Shown: positions 47,013 to 56,088, numbered from the stretch's first letter. The stretch is 64,000 nt of DNA from Thermogemmata fonticola (GCF_013694095.1 NZ_JACEFB010000001.1:620001-684000); one strand, 5' to 3'. Numbers and translations are program-made. The notes: a model not told the origin generated them from the sequence alone.

Positions 47013-49400
47013 ATGCCATACTACCTTCCGAGCCATCGGCTGCCCCTATCTCTCCGAGCCATACGATTCGCCATGCTTGCAGTGCTGGCGGCTTCCCCTG
47101 TTTGGGGCTGGCTCGGCTTCTGGGGCTTGTGCAATACACCGCAGCCCGGCTTGGCCGCAGAGGCGGACCCACCCGCGGGACAGACAACCGGGCAAACGGT
47201 CTGGAAACCCGCCCCCGCTCCGCTGATGACCCGCTGGGGCCGGCAAGTCACGCCGGAGAACCCTTGGCCGGAGTATCCCCGCCCGCAACTGGTGCGCCGC
47301 CATTGGCTCAATCTCAACGGCTTGTGGGACTATGCCATCACGCCGCGCCAGGAAATGTTCCCGCGCGAGTGGCAGGGGAAAATCCTCGTCCCCTACCCAG
47401 TCGAATCGGCCCTGTCGGGAGTCGGAAAGAGCGTCGCGCCGGACCAGCATCTGTGGTACCGCCGCCACTTTGAGGTGCCCGCCGCGTGGAAAGGACAGCG
47501 CATTTGGCTCCGCTTCCAGGCGGTCGATTGGGAAGCCACAGTCTGGCTCAATGGCCGCAAGCTCGGCACTCACCGCGGCATGTCCGACCCCTTCGGCTTC
47601 GACATCACCGAGGCCCTCCAGCCCGGCAGCAATGAGCTGATCGTGCGCGTCTGGGACCCGACCGACACCGCCGCCCAACCCCGTGGCAAGCAAGTCCGCA
47701 AACCGCATGGCATCTGGTACACCGCCGTCACCGGCATCTGGCAGACCGTCTGGCTGGAACCGGTTCCCCCTGGCGGAATCCAAGGTCTGCACTTCACCAC
47801 AGACATCACGCGCGGAGAGGTTACGGTCCATCCCCACGGCTTGCAGGATAAGGACCGCTACCGTGTCAGCGTGCGCCTCGGCTCGCAAACCCTCCTCCAG
47901 CAAACCTCCGCAGATTCTCGCCCCCTCACTTTTCGCCTGGAGCAACCGCGCCTCTGGACCCCCGATACGCCTGCCCTTTACGACGTCACCCTGGAAGTGC
48001 TCCGGGGAGAGGAGGTGAGCGATCAGGTTGAGAGCTATTTTGCTTTCCGCAGCGTGTCGGTGGGCAAGGACCGCCAGGGTTTCCTCCGCATTCTGCTCAA
48101 CGGCCAGCCGCTGTTCCAATTGGGCACTCTGGATCAAGGCTGGTGGCCAGACGGACTGCTCACCCCGCCTTCGGATGAGGCCATGCGCTATGACCTGGAG
48201 GTGCTGAAGCAACTCGGCTTCAACATGCTCCGCAAGCACATCAAGGTGGAACCGGCGCGGTATTACTATCACTGCGATCGGCTCGGCTTGCTCGTCTGGC
48301 AAGATATGCCCAGCGGGGGCGTCCCGGAACGCGGCCACTTCCTGCCGCCGCAAGCCCCGCAGGACGCCCGGCTGACCGAGGAGGAAAAGCGTCAATTCCG
48401 CGGCGAACTGCAGGCCATGATCGATCACCTGCGCTTCTTCCCCTGCATCGTGGTCTGGGTGCCCTTCAACGAGGGCTGGGGGCAGCACGACACCAACGAC
48501 ATTCTCCGATTCGTCAAAACTTATGATCCGACCCGGCTGGTCGATGGCCCCAGCGGCTGGGCCGACCGCGGCTTCGGCGACCTCAAGGACCTGCACAGCT
48601 ATCCGGGACCGGCGATGTTCCCGCCCCTGCCCGATCGCGTCAGCGTGCTCGGCGAGTTCGGCGGCCTGGGACTGCCCATCCCCGGCCATCTCTGGAAAAA
48701 CACCGACAACTGGGGCTACCGCACCTATCGCACCACCGAGGAGTTGCGCCAGCACTACGCCGCTCTCATCCGGCGTTTGCACCCGCTCATCGCTAAGGGA
48801 CTCGCCGCCGCGGTCTATACTCAAACCACCGATGTGGAAGTCGAAGTCAACGGTCTGCTCACCTACGACCGGGCGGTGCTCAAACTCGACCCGGAACAGA
48901 CCCGCCGCTGGCACCGCGCCCTCTTCGGACCTATTCCCCGCTACCGGGAATGGATTCCCACCTCCGAGCAGGCGGGCCGTCCCTGGCGCTACACTCTGCG
49001 TCCGCCCGCCGAGGGCTGGGAAAAGCCCGACTTCGACGACCGCACATGGACCGAAGGCAGCGGCGGTTTCGGCACGAAAGGGACGCCGGGCGCTGTCGTG
49101 CGCACGGAGTGGAAAACCGCGGACATTTGGCTGCGCGGCGTCTGGGAACTCCAGGAACAGCCCCGCGGGGAGCTGTGGCTCCGCATCCATCACGATGAAG
49201 ACGCGGAGGTGTACCTCAACGGCATCCTCGCCGCCCGCCTGACCGGTTACACCACCGACTACGTGGAAATTCCCCTCCCGGAATCCGCCCGGCAAGCGCT
49301 CCGGCCAGGCAAAAACATCGTCGCCGTCCATTGCCGCCAAACCCGCGGGGGGCAATACATCGACCTCGGGTTGGGTGAGCTGCTGCCTGCGGAAAAATAA
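47013..49400 (+). CDS. Exported glycoside hydrolase family 2 protein (beta-galactosidase/glucuronidase-like)
   Basis: The 795-residue protein has a signal peptide (AIRFAMLAVLAASPVWGWLG) and the GH2 domain order: a jelly-roll sugar-binding domain (LNLNGLWDYAITP, HLWYRRHFEVP, EATVWLNGRKLGTH), an Ig-like domain, then a TIM barrel. The acid/base Glu487 lies in PFNEGWGQ, and the probable nucleophile Glu548 in VLGEFGGLG, 61 residues on. A further C-terminal sugar-binding-like domain ends the protein (LRIHHDEDAEVYLNG). GH2 enzymes cleave beta-linked galactose, glucuronic acid or mannose; the specificity here is not clear. The enzyme should act outside the cytoplasm. It starts 95 bases after aguB. 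Confidence 0.9.
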   Translation: MPYYLPSHRLPLSLRAIRFAMLAVLAASPVWGWLGFWGLCNTPQPGLAAEADPPAGQTTGQTVWKPAPAPLMTRWGRQVTPENPWPEYPRPQLVRRHWLNLNGLWDYAITPRQEMFPREWQGKILVPYPVESALSGVGKSVAPDQHLWYRRHFEVPAAWKGQRIWLRFQAVDWEATVWLNGRKLGTHRGMSDPFGFDITEALQPGSNELIVRVWDPTDTAAQPRGKQVRKPHGIWYTAVTGIWQTVWLEPVPPGGIQGLHFTTDITRGEVTVHPHGLQDKDRYRVSVRLGSQTLLQQTSADSRPLTFRLEQPRLWTPDTPALYDVTLEVLRGEEVSDQVESYFAFRSVSVGKDRQGFLRILLNGQPLFQLGTLDQGWWPDGLLTPPSDEAMRYDLEVLKQLGFNMLRKHIKVEPARYYYHCDRLGLLVWQDMPSGGVPERGHFLPPQAPQDARLTEEEKRQFRGELQAMIDHLRFFPCIVVWVPFNEGWGQHDTNDILRFVKTYDPTRLVDGPSGWADRGFGDLKDLHSYPGPAMFPPLPDRVSVLGEFGGLGLPIPGHLWKNTDNWGYRTYRTTEELRQHYAALIRRLHPLIAKGLAAAVYTQTTDVEVEVNGLLTYDRAVLKLDPEQTRRWHRALFGPIPRYREWIPTSEQAGRPWRYTLRPPAEGWEKPDFDDRTWTEGSGGFGTKGTPGAVVRTEWKTADIWLRGVWELQEQPRGELWLRIHHDEDAEVYLNGILAARLTGYTTDYVEIPLPESARQALRPGKNIVAVHCRQTRGGQYIDLGLGELLPAEK

Positions 49401-49728
49401 CACCGCTGCCTAACTGCGATGGCTCGATAGCAGCGAGGAGCCTCGCACCGCTTCGGTCCGGCGCTTGTGCCTCTCAGGCACACTGGGCCGACAGACGCAT
49501 GTCAGAGCCGCACGCCCCTATGGCAAGTGTGCGCTTCCTGCTCCTGGCCCTGGCATAAGAAGCCCAACTCCTCAACTCATCACGTGGGAAATAGTTAGGC
49601 CTCGGTGTGATCGCCGCCGGAAACTTCGGCACTCCATCTGCAATCTAAACCGGTGCCGATGGGCCATCGAAGCGGTCCCGATGGCCTTCCCAGGAGAGGT
49701 TGGAGGTACTGGAAAGGAGGGTAGCACC
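49401..49728. other. Intergenic region and 5' leader of hsp20
   Basis: Between the GH2 stop and the hsp20 start there is no ORF I can support, although the reading frame is open back to 49465. A GTGCC-TCTCA-GGCAC hairpin near 49466-49482 and a strong hairpin at 49662-49686 (listed) are the only structure noticed. Confidence 0.45.
49662..49686 (+). promoter_or_regulatory. Hairpin in the hsp20 5' leader
   Basis: GGCCATCG (49662-49669) pairs perfectly with CGATGGCC (49679-49686) across a nine-base loop, ending 42 bases before the ATG. A CCTTCC just after it could pair with the GGAAAGG part of the ribosome site, so temperature-dependent folding is conceivable, but no ROSE or fourU motif is present. 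Confidence 0.35.
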
Positions 49729-50181
49729 ATGGCAACGGCTTTGACTCGGTGGCGTCCCACGACATGGGGATTGCTGGAATCCTTCCGGCGCGAAATGGAC
49801 GATTTGATGGCGCGCTTCTTCGGAGAAGAGGGGAACGGCGAGGCGTTGACCACTTGGGCACCCCGTGTGGACGTGGAGGAGACGGAGAAGGAAATCCTCG
49901 TCAAGGCAGACCTGCCGGGCGTGGACCCCAAGAATGTGGAAATTGCCATTGAAAACGGGGTGCTGACCATCCGCGGCGAACGCAAGGAGGAACGGGAAGA
50001 GAAGAAGAAGAACTATCACCGCGTCGAGCGCTTCATGGGCACCTTCTATCGCGCGATCCCGCTGCCTCCGGGCGTTGATGCGGATAAGGTCACAGCCACC
50101 AGCTCCCAAGGCGTGGTCACCATCACCGTCCCCAAGAAACCAGAAGCGCAGCCCAAGAAAATCGTCGTCACCCCAAAATGA
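49729..50181 (+). CDS. Small heat shock protein, Hsp20/alpha-crystallin family
   Basis: Hsp20 proteins hold unfolding proteins in soluble oligomers until DnaK-type chaperones refold them. I place the start at ATG 49729 (MATALTRWRPTTWG) because AAAGGAGG lies eight bases upstream, giving 150 residues, the normal length; the longer frame lacks similarity. The alpha-crystallin domain runs from about residue 43 (APRVDVEETEKEILVKADLPGVDPKNVEIAIENG) and contains ERFMGTFYRAIPLPPGVD and SSQGVVTITVPK. The usual C-terminal IxI motif appears as IVVTPK. A hairpin terminator lies 150 bases downstream, so the gene is likely monocistronic. Confidence 0.95.
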   Translation: MATALTRWRPTTWGLLESFRREMDDLMARFFGEEGNGEALTTWAPRVDVEETEKEILVKADLPGVDPKNVEIAIENGVLTIRGERKEEREEKKKNYHRVERFMGTFYRAIPLPPGVDADKVTATSSQGVVTITVPKKPEAQPKKIVVTPK

Positions 50182-50506
50182 CGGCGCCAGGATGGTGGGC
50201 ACGACTGCGTGACGCCTTCCGGCGGCTCTGTGAGAGGTGACCTTTTCCCCTCCTAACTCTCATGCCTCACTCATGAGGCGGGAGTATAACACAGAACACG
50301 CAGTGTCAAGGAAGGTACAGGGCAGAGAAAATCCCGAGGCGAGGAGGCCCCGGCAGTAAACGCCGACCCTCGCCTCGCCGTTTTTTGGACCAATCCCCTG
50401 AACGAACGCTCAAGTTGGGCGAACAGCCAAGCGGGTTCAGAGCGCATACGGTGAGGCCAAACACGTTTTCCGGCAGCATCCGCAAAGAAACAGGAGTTAT
50501 GCCGCT
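50182..50506. other. Intergenic region after hsp20
   Basis: This 325-base gap contains the hsp20 terminator (50335-50386) and otherwise nothing that I recognise. Confidence 0.5.
50335..50386 (+). terminator. Intrinsic terminator downstream of hsp20
   Basis: A perfect ten-base stem, CGAGGCGAGG (50335-50344) with CCTCGCCTCG (50368-50377), is followed after CCG by six T (50381-50386). Confidence 0.8.
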
Positions 50507-51295
50507 ATGTCGCTTTTCGAGAGTGGGCTGGGCAGGACGGAGCTATCCGACTCGTCGATGGCGCCCTTTCCGCCGGAGCCGCCCAGCAGTGGTAGTCTGC
50601 CGAGCGGAAACTCCCAAGACGAAGTGGAGATTCCCCTGCGTCCCGGTTTGAGCCTGCCCGGTACGTTGTGGCTGCCGCACAAGCCGCGGGGAATCGTGGT
50701 CTTCGCCCACGGCAGCGGCAGCAGCCGCCACAGCCCGCGGAATCGCTACGTGGCCTCGGTGCTGGTCGAGGCGGGGTTTGCGGCTTTGCTCTTTGACTTG
50801 CTGACCGGTCTTGAAGCAAGCGATCGCCGCAAGGTTTTTGACATCGAACTTTTAGCGGACCGTTTGGTGCAAGCAGCGACATGGGCGGTGCAGCAACCGC
50901 GGATCACCGGCTTGCCGTGTGGCCTCTTTGGGGCGAGCACGGGCAGTGCGGCGGCTTTGCTGGCGGCTGCAAGCCATCCGTCGCTCGTGGCGGCCATCGT
51001 CTCCCGCGGCGGGCGGCCCGACCTGGCGAGTCAGGACCTCCCCTTCGTCCGCGCCCCCACCCTGCTGATCGTCGGCGAAAATGATGAACCAGTCCTCACC
51101 TGGAACCGCCAGGCCTTCGACCTGCTGACCTGCCCCAAAGAGTTGGTGGTCATACCAGGAGCGACCCACCTGTTCGAGGAACCTGGCGCGTTGGAGCAAG
51201 TCGCCGAACTGGCCCGCGATTGGTTCCTCCGCTACTTGCTTTCCCCTTCTCCACCGCCGCCTGACGACATCCCCAAGGTGGAGGATTGGGTGTAG
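50507..51295 (+). CDS. Alpha/beta hydrolase, dienelactone-hydrolase-like
   Basis: The 262-residue protein has an alpha/beta-hydrolase core: strand and oxyanion region GIVVFAHGSGSSRH (about 61-74), nucleophile elbow GASTGSAAAL, the acid in LIVGENDEP, and catalytic His in PGATHLFEEPG. Similar domains are often fused or next to phosphoribosyltransferases in other bacteria, which is not seen here. The first ~35 residues are Pro/Ser-rich without a signal peptide, so it should be cytosolic. MSLFESG is taken as the start, though ATG at 50561 (MAPFPPE) is possible. It converges on the phosphodiesterase gene with 38 bases between stops. Confidence 0.82.
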   Translation: MSLFESGLGRTELSDSSMAPFPPEPPSSGSLPSGNSQDEVEIPLRPGLSLPGTLWLPHKPRGIVVFAHGSGSSRHSPRNRYVASVLVEAGFAALLFDLLTGLEASDRRKVFDIELLADRLVQAATWAVQQPRITGLPCGLFGASTGSAAALLAAASHPSLVAAIVSRGGRPDLASQDLPFVRAPTLLIVGENDEPVLTWNRQAFDLLTCPKELVVIPGATHLFEEPGALEQVAELARDWFLRYLLSPSPPPPDDIPKVEDWV

Positions 51296-51333
51296 GCCCG
51301 GCATTCTTCTCCGTAGGCTCAGCATTCTTCTTC

Positions 51334-53199
51334 CTAACGTGAATGCCGGGGTGCAGACCCGCCCGGTTTGGCCGCCAGGGTTTTCGGCACGGGAAACTCC
51401 GCCTGCTGGGGCGGGCGCAACCCCAAATAGTGAGCGAAGATGGCGGCGATCGCTTGCGGCGTCGTGGCTTCGTGGCGCACACCGCCGGCGATGCCCGGAC
51501 CGTAAACCAAAAGCGGTACATGGGTGTCATAACTGAAAGGCGCGCCGTGCGTCGTGCCCGTGCTGGGGGTGGCCGGATTGGACGAGCGGGGCAGGCAATA
51601 GGGTTTGAGCACGATCACGACATCGCCGCAGCGGTGAGGATGGAAAGAGCGCGCCATGCGCCGCCCCACGGTCTCCGTGGCCGGGAAGCCTTGAACCAGC
51701 TCCTTACGAGTCCAGGCGCGGTACACCTCGGCCTGCTCGTTCAGAAAGCGAGCCGTTTCCTGGGCCACTTCCTCACGGCTTTTCCCCACTGCTGCTACCA
51801 CACGCGGATTCAAATACAGCCACGGCAGCGAGACCGCCTCGAACCAACTTGCCCGCCGGCCCAGGGCGCTGCCTTCCTCCGTCTTCAGGGCGTAAACGCG
51901 GTTGAGATGCTCCTGAGTCTGCTCCAACAGGCGGCGGACCTCAACCCTCTGAGCGTAAATCTGGCGCTGGCGCGAGACCTCCGGCAGCGGGCAGATGCCA
52001 TGATCCGCCGTCAAGGCGAGCAGATACTTCCCCCGCCCCACCTGGGCATCCAGGAACTGGAGCAAGTCCGCCACGATCCGATCGCTGCGCAGGGTGATGT
52101 CCAGCACCTCTTGCGAATCCGGCCCCCACGTGTGGCCCACCAGGTCGTTGGACGAAAAGCTGATGACCAACAGATCGGGGATGTCATCGCTGCCGAGCTT
52201 TTCCGCAGTGATGCAAGCCTTGGCGAACTCCGCGAGCAGCTCATTGCCGAAGGGGGAGTTGGCCAGAGCTTCGTAGTATTCCCGTCCCGGTGCGCGCCGT
52301 TGCGGCGGATGGAGCGGATGGGGGAAGGTCCGCCCCTGGGACCAGCCCCGCGCTGGGTCCTTCGCAGCGGTCACCCGCGCGCCGATGCCTTCGCCCTCCT
52401 GATCATCTGGCCCGCTCCAGCGCGTGTAATCGATGTCCTTGCGGTAGCGTTCCCAGGACTGGCCAAACCACCGCTGCACCACCTGGTGGCGTTCAAAGGC
52501 CTCGACCCACTCCGGGAGCCGTTCAGCGTAGTAAGTCGAGGTGACGAAGCGCTGAGTGAACCAGTAGGCGCCATCGGGACGGCGTCCGACGGGGAGAATC
52601 GCCGAGCGATCCTTGAGCGACAGGCCAAAGATTTTGGCCGCGGGATGGGCACTGCGTAAAACGTCCGCCACCGTTTCCGCCAGGAGCCGGTCCGGGGTCC
52701 CCGCCTGAGGCACACGCGGCTTGGCAGCAGGGGACGGCGTTTCCGCCTCGTTCCCTTTGCTATCCTTGGGAACCGCAGGCACCAGCCGATAGCGCGATGA
52801 CGTGGCGCAATACACCTCCTCGCCGTCCTCGTACCAGTTATTGTTGACGATGCCGTGACGATCGGGACAGGTACCAGTTAGGATCGAGGCATGGCCGGGA
52901 CCAGTAGTCGTCACGCCGTAGGGGTAATGGCAGTGGATGAACCACGCGCCCTCCTGTTGCAAGCGGCGGAAACCATCCGGTCCCCAAAGCGGTTCCCAGC
53001 GCTCCAGGAAATCTCCGCGGAGTTGATCGAAAACCAGCAGCACCGCTAAGCGCACTTTCGGATTCGCGACCGCTGACCCAGAAGACCCTCCGACCGTCTG
53101 GCTTATCTCCCCGGCGACCGAGATGCCCGCCGTCGGGGTCAACTGCCACAGTCCCGCCAGGATCGCCAGTAAACCCGCCAAAGCTACGTGCGCGCGCAT
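51334..53199 (-). CDS. Exported alkaline phosphatase / type I phosphodiesterase family protein
   Basis: The start at 53199 (MRAHVALAGLLAILAGLW) is chosen because AGGAGGGGAGC precedes it and a signal peptide follows; the frame is open for another 87 bases. The 621-residue product has the alkaline-phosphatase-superfamily metal and nucleophile motifs: FDQLRGDFLERW, GVTTTGPGHASILTGTCPDRHG (Thr nucleophile region), SFSSNDLVGHTWGPDSQE, LTADHGICPLPE, and a C-terminal VRHEATTPQAIAAIFAHYL. Relatives hydrolyse phosphodiesters or phosphomonoesters in the periplasm. The substrate cannot be stated. Confidence 0.88.
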   Translation of the reverse strand: MRAHVALAGLLAILAGLWQLTPTAGISVAGEISQTVGGSSGSAVANPKVRLAVLLVFDQLRGDFLERWEPLWGPDGFRRLQQEGAWFIHCHYPYGVTTTGPGHASILTGTCPDRHGIVNNNWYEDGEEVYCATSSRYRLVPAVPKDSKGNEAETPSPAAKPRVPQAGTPDRLLAETVADVLRSAHPAAKIFGLSLKDRSAILPVGRRPDGAYWFTQRFVTSTYYAERLPEWVEAFERHQVVQRWFGQSWERYRKDIDYTRWSGPDDQEGEGIGARVTAAKDPARGWSQGRTFPHPLHPPQRRAPGREYYEALANSPFGNELLAEFAKACITAEKLGSDDIPDLLVISFSSNDLVGHTWGPDSQEVLDITLRSDRIVADLLQFLDAQVGRGKYLLALTADHGICPLPEVSRQRQIYAQRVEVRRLLEQTQEHLNRVYALKTEEGSALGRRASWFEAVSLPWLYLNPRVVAAVGKSREEVAQETARFLNEQAEVYRAWTRKELVQGFPATETVGRRMARSFHPHRCGDVVIVLKPYCLPRSSNPATPSTGTTHGAPFSYDTHVPLLVYGPGIAGGVRHEATTPQAIAAIFAHYLGLRPPQQAEFPVPKTLAAKPGGSAPRHSR

Positions 53200-53388
53200 C
53201 TGCTCCCCTCCTCTTGCTGGAATGCCCCGCTTCATGCCGCCTCGAACGCCGCTGCCCCGCTCCTCCTGGAACATCCCGCCCCACACCTCAGCATCCTGCT
53301 AAAGGCTGTCCTAGCGACGCAGCCCCACCCTTGTCGCCGAATTTTCCAGGAAGAGGCAATGAAGAAGTCCAGGGCGGCTGACGCCGCT

Positions 53389-53871
53389 TCAGGAAGACGG
53401 ATGGCCCGGCGCGTCCTTCTTCCGGGCGGCCCAATGCCGGGCAAACTCCTCGATAGCGCGTTCCTGCTCCGCCGTTTCGATCGACCCTGGCCGCAGGCTG
53501 CGCACCGTCGCAATCGCGTCCTGCGGCGAGTAGCCCTGACTGACCAGATACGCCGCCAGGGCTGTCCCCGTGCGTCCCAGGCCTGCCGTGCAGTGGACCG
53601 CCACGCCTAGCCCCGCGGCATTCGCCCGGCGGATGGTCTCCACCACTTGCTCCAGTTGTTCCAGCGCCGGCGCGGTCATATCCTCGACCGGGACATGGAC
53701 CAACATCAGGCCGGCTTCGTTAATCCCAGCGCGCGGCGGGGGAACCTCCGTCAAACTGATGAGCACCTCGACTCCTTCACGCCGCAGCCACAGAAGGTCC
53801 TCCACCGCTTCGGGCTGAGCCAGAGCGGCCAATTGGCCGGGTATGATCCAGGTGAATCGTGGCGGCGGCAT
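53389..53871 (-). CDS. Dual-specificity / protein tyrosine phosphatase
   Basis: The 160-residue protein has the Cys-based phosphatase P-loop HCTAGLGRTG (93-102), with nucleophile Cys94 and Arg100. A likely general acid Asp64 sits in VPVEDMTAP. It lacks a signal peptide and should be cytosolic. Small phosphatases of this type remove phosphate from Ser/Thr/Tyr or from small molecules; a link to the Ser/Thr kinase at 1.5-5 kb is possible but not shown by location. The C-terminus (RKKDAPGHPSS) is short and basic. Confidence 0.88.
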   Translation of the reverse strand: MPPPRFTWIIPGQLAALAQPEAVEDLLWLRREGVEVLISLTEVPPPRAGINEAGLMLVHVPVEDMTAPALEQLEQVVETIRRANAAGLGVAVHCTAGLGRTGTALAAYLVSQGYSPQDAIATVRSLRPGSIETAEQERAIEEFARHWAARKKDAPGHPSS

Positions 53872-54178
53872 AATGCGGACCTTCTCTCCCCAGGTCTGGT
53901 TCCGTATTCATCTTTCTCACTCCTCACCCTAGCGGCAACCTCAATCCCCGGCTCACTTGTTTCCAAAGCCTACACGCGGGACTTCGGCCAGAAATGCCAG
54001 AAACATCCAAAGAACCGAGCCATCAAGGTGCTCTCCAACCCCGTGATCGAATCCTGGCATCGCAAAGCCTTCCGAGACTGCCAGGCTTCCTCTGGCAAGC
54101 GAGGCTTCTCCTGGCGTCGGAGAAAGCACTGTGGCCACGATTTTGTCTCAGCGGGGCGGAGCCTGTTCAAAGTTTCGT
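53872..54178. other. Intergenic region
   Basis: A gap of 307 bases between two minus-strand genes. No ORF, repeat or terminator is supportable. Confidence 0.4.
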
Positions 54179-54754
54179 TCAGTGGAGTGGGGCGTGGCCG
54201 AAGTGCTGCCGCAGGCGATTGACCTGTTGCCAGACCTGAGGATGCCGTTGCAGGAAGTGGACGAGTTGGGCCGTGGAGACACCCAACGCCTCAGCAGCGG
54301 GTGCGACCCGTCCCTGCAAAGCCGCCAGCACGTCCAGGGCCAAGCCAGCCAAGGGCCAGAACGCCGGATGTTTCACCGAGCGCGGGAACTCGCCGGGCTG
54401 GAGTCCAAGCTGCTGCCACACGACCGGCTCGATCACGACTTTCCCGTCCGCAGCAGCAGGGATAGCTTCCCGGATGTGGAGGTAAAAGCCCTGCCGCAAA
54501 CGTTGTAAAGCCCTGGCCTTGTTCTCATGCTGCGACCGGCTCTCTTCGGCGATGACGATCAATCCGCTCGGATGATGACGCAGGCGGACCGCCGAACTTG
54601 TCTTATTCCGCTTCTGACCTCCCGGCCCGCTCGCACGGTAGGTATCAACCGAGCACTGAGCCAGGAGCTGCTCATCGCTCAGCGCCGTCCACGGACTCCG
54701 CCGGGCAAAAGTGGGGCCGCCACCCTGCGCCACTTGCGATTGGACCTCGGACAT
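54179..54754 (-). CDS. GGQ-domain peptide chain release factor-like protein
   Basis: The 191-residue protein contains the peptidyl-tRNA hydrolysis motif SGPGGQKRNKTSSAVRLRH, with Gly45-Gly46-Gln47, and the following HPSGLIVIAEESRSQHENKARAL of class I release factors. There is no stop-codon recognition domain. Instead of the basic tail of the rescue factor ArfB, the C-terminal ~80 residues are helical, including VLAALQGRVAPAAEALGVSTAQLVHFL, which has the look of a helix-turn-helix. A ribosome-rescue role is the natural guess. It starts just after two tandem terminator-like hairpins. Confidence 0.82.
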   Translation of the reverse strand: MSEVQSQVAQGGGPTFARRSPWTALSDEQLLAQCSVDTYRASGPGGQKRNKTSSAVRLRHHPSGLIVIAEESRSQHENKARALQRLRQGFYLHIREAIPAAADGKVVIEPVVWQQLGLQPGEFPRSVKHPAFWPLAGLALDVLAALQGRVAPAAEALGVSTAQLVHFLQRHPQVWQQVNRLRQHFGHAPLH

Positions 54755-54798
54755 CGGTTCCGCCCGGAAACAATCAAGGTTCCTGAGCCGTCTCCAGG

Positions 54799-54862
54799 AA
54801 AAAACGACGCTTCAGAAAAAACAGCGTCTCCTGGGTGACATCAGGGGACAATCCCAGGAGAC
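54799..54862 (-). terminator. Tandem hairpin/T-tract terminators after the DUF3500 gene
   Basis: Read on the minus strand, GTCTCCTGGG (54862-54853) pairs with CCCAGGAGAC (54835-54826), followed after GCTG by six T. Next, GACGCT and AGCGTC pair around the first T tract and are followed by G and another six T (54804-54799). Both lie between the DUF3500 stop (55036) and the release-factor-like start (54754). The two stems share bases and may be alternatives. Confidence 0.5.
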
Positions 54863-55035
54863 CCGAAGGACAGGCGGCAGCAGCCTGACTCCGCGCGCGT
54901 CCTTGTCATTGGGCCGCCAGCATGGCCAGCTCAGCGGCGGGGGGTGCTGGGATCCCCAGGGGGCAACCCTTTTGCGGAGTAGGCCCGAAGGGGAACCACA
55001 AGCTATCCCGCGCCCCGCTCAGTCCTGGACCCTGC

Positions 55036-56088
55036 TCAACTGATCCGCGCGCTGATGTTGACGAAGCAGTGGATGTGCGGCAAGGCCCGATAGCTCCAGA
55101 CGAAGCCCGGTCCTTCCAGCCGCCAGTAGGTCCACGGCTCTTTGGCGCTGGTCTGCCCTTCCTGATAGAAGGCCAGGTGGATTTTCTCCAAACCTCCGTT
55201 GGCTTTGATGATCTCCATGACCTCTTCGCCGTCTTCCTTGCGGTAAGGGGAGATCAGCTCCTGCATGGCCTTTTGCACGAGCGTTTTCTGCTCGGCGGTC
55301 ATGTCGGCATAGGCAATGCCGGGCAGCTTGGCCTGCTTTTGGGGCAGGCGGACGGTTTCCACGCCATCGCGCCATTTGCCGGGAAAGACGGCTTGCTGGC
55401 GTTGTTCCGCCGTGAGGGCTTCGTAGATGGCTGTGACGGCTTGGGTCTGATTGTAGAACACGTTGGTGCGGGAGTAGCCGCTGGGGCTGTGGCCGTAGTA
55501 AAGCGGACCGCCGAAGGCCGTCTGTTCCTCCGAGTTGCCATCGCAGCGTACGGTCAGGTGGTGGCCGGAGAAGACCAGGGAGAACTTCTTCCCCTCCACC
55601 GCCTCGCCATAAAGAACTGCGCCGATGTTCTCGAAGTCGCCGCTGTTGTCAAACTTGCCGTTACGGCTCAGTTGCCGGTACCCTTCGTCCCCATTACTGA
55701 TGGCTCGGAAGATCCTTCGGAGCAGCTCGATTTGAGGCCGCTTGTATTCCAGGCCAATGACCGATTTGCCGACGGCGGCGTTGGCGGTCATCAAGCGAGC
55801 AGGCAGCGGCTGATTCGGGCGCTTCAAGTCCCAGGGTTGCACCAGATACTTCTTCTGCTCGCTATCCAGGGAGCGATACAGCTCGAAGACGAGTGCTTCC
55901 GCCTCCGCCTGCCGTGCCATCCGGGCTGCACGGGCACGCTCCAGAGGGGTCAGTGCCAGACCCACCGTGGCCGCGGCAGCAGTTGCCCCCGTGACGCGGA
56001 GAAACTCCCGCCGGTCCCAATTCGCTACGCTTTCCCAGCCCAACTCGCACTCCGGGCAGCTCACAACTTCGGGTGTGGAAGGACGCAT
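55036..56088 (-). CDS. DUF3500 domain-containing exported protein
   Basis: The start at 56088 (MRPSTPEVVSCPECELGWE) is supported by CAGGAG eight bases upstream. The 350-residue protein has a twin-arginine signal (NWDRREFLRVTGATAAAATVG) after a short Cys-containing leader, then the DUF3500 body: KKYLVQPWDLKRPNQPL, FRAISNGDEGYRQL, FSLVFSGHHLTVRCDG, GGPLYYGHSPSGYSR and WTYWRLEGPGFVWSYRALPHIHCF. DUF3500 proteins are common in planctomycetes and some other bacteria; their function is not known. Several conserved His residues (SGHHL, PHIHCF) could bind a metal. Confidence 0.9.
   Translation of the reverse strand: MRPSTPEVVSCPECELGWESVANWDRREFLRVTGATAAAATVGLALTPLERARAARMARQAEAEALVFELYRSLDSEQKKYLVQPWDLKRPNQPLPARLMTANAAVGKSVIGLEYKRPQIELLRRIFRAISNGDEGYRQLSRNGKFDNSGDFENIGAVLYGEAVEGKKFSLVFSGHHLTVRCDGNSEEQTAFGGPLYYGHSPSGYSRTNVFYNQTQAVTAIYEALTAEQRQQAVFPGKWRDGVETVRLPQKQAKLPGIAYADMTAEQKTLVQKAMQELISPYRKEDGEEVMEIIKANGGLEKIHLAFYQEGQTSAKEPWTYWRLEGPGFVWSYRALPHIHCFVNISARIS

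Noticed and set aside
47046-49403. 785-residue ORF antisense to the GH2 gene
   Set aside because: Complementary-frame shadow of a high-G+C gene; no ribosome site, motif or plausible fold.
49465-49728. N-terminal extension of hsp20 to 49465
   Set aside because: No similarity to the family and a strong ribosome site sits just before ATG 49729.
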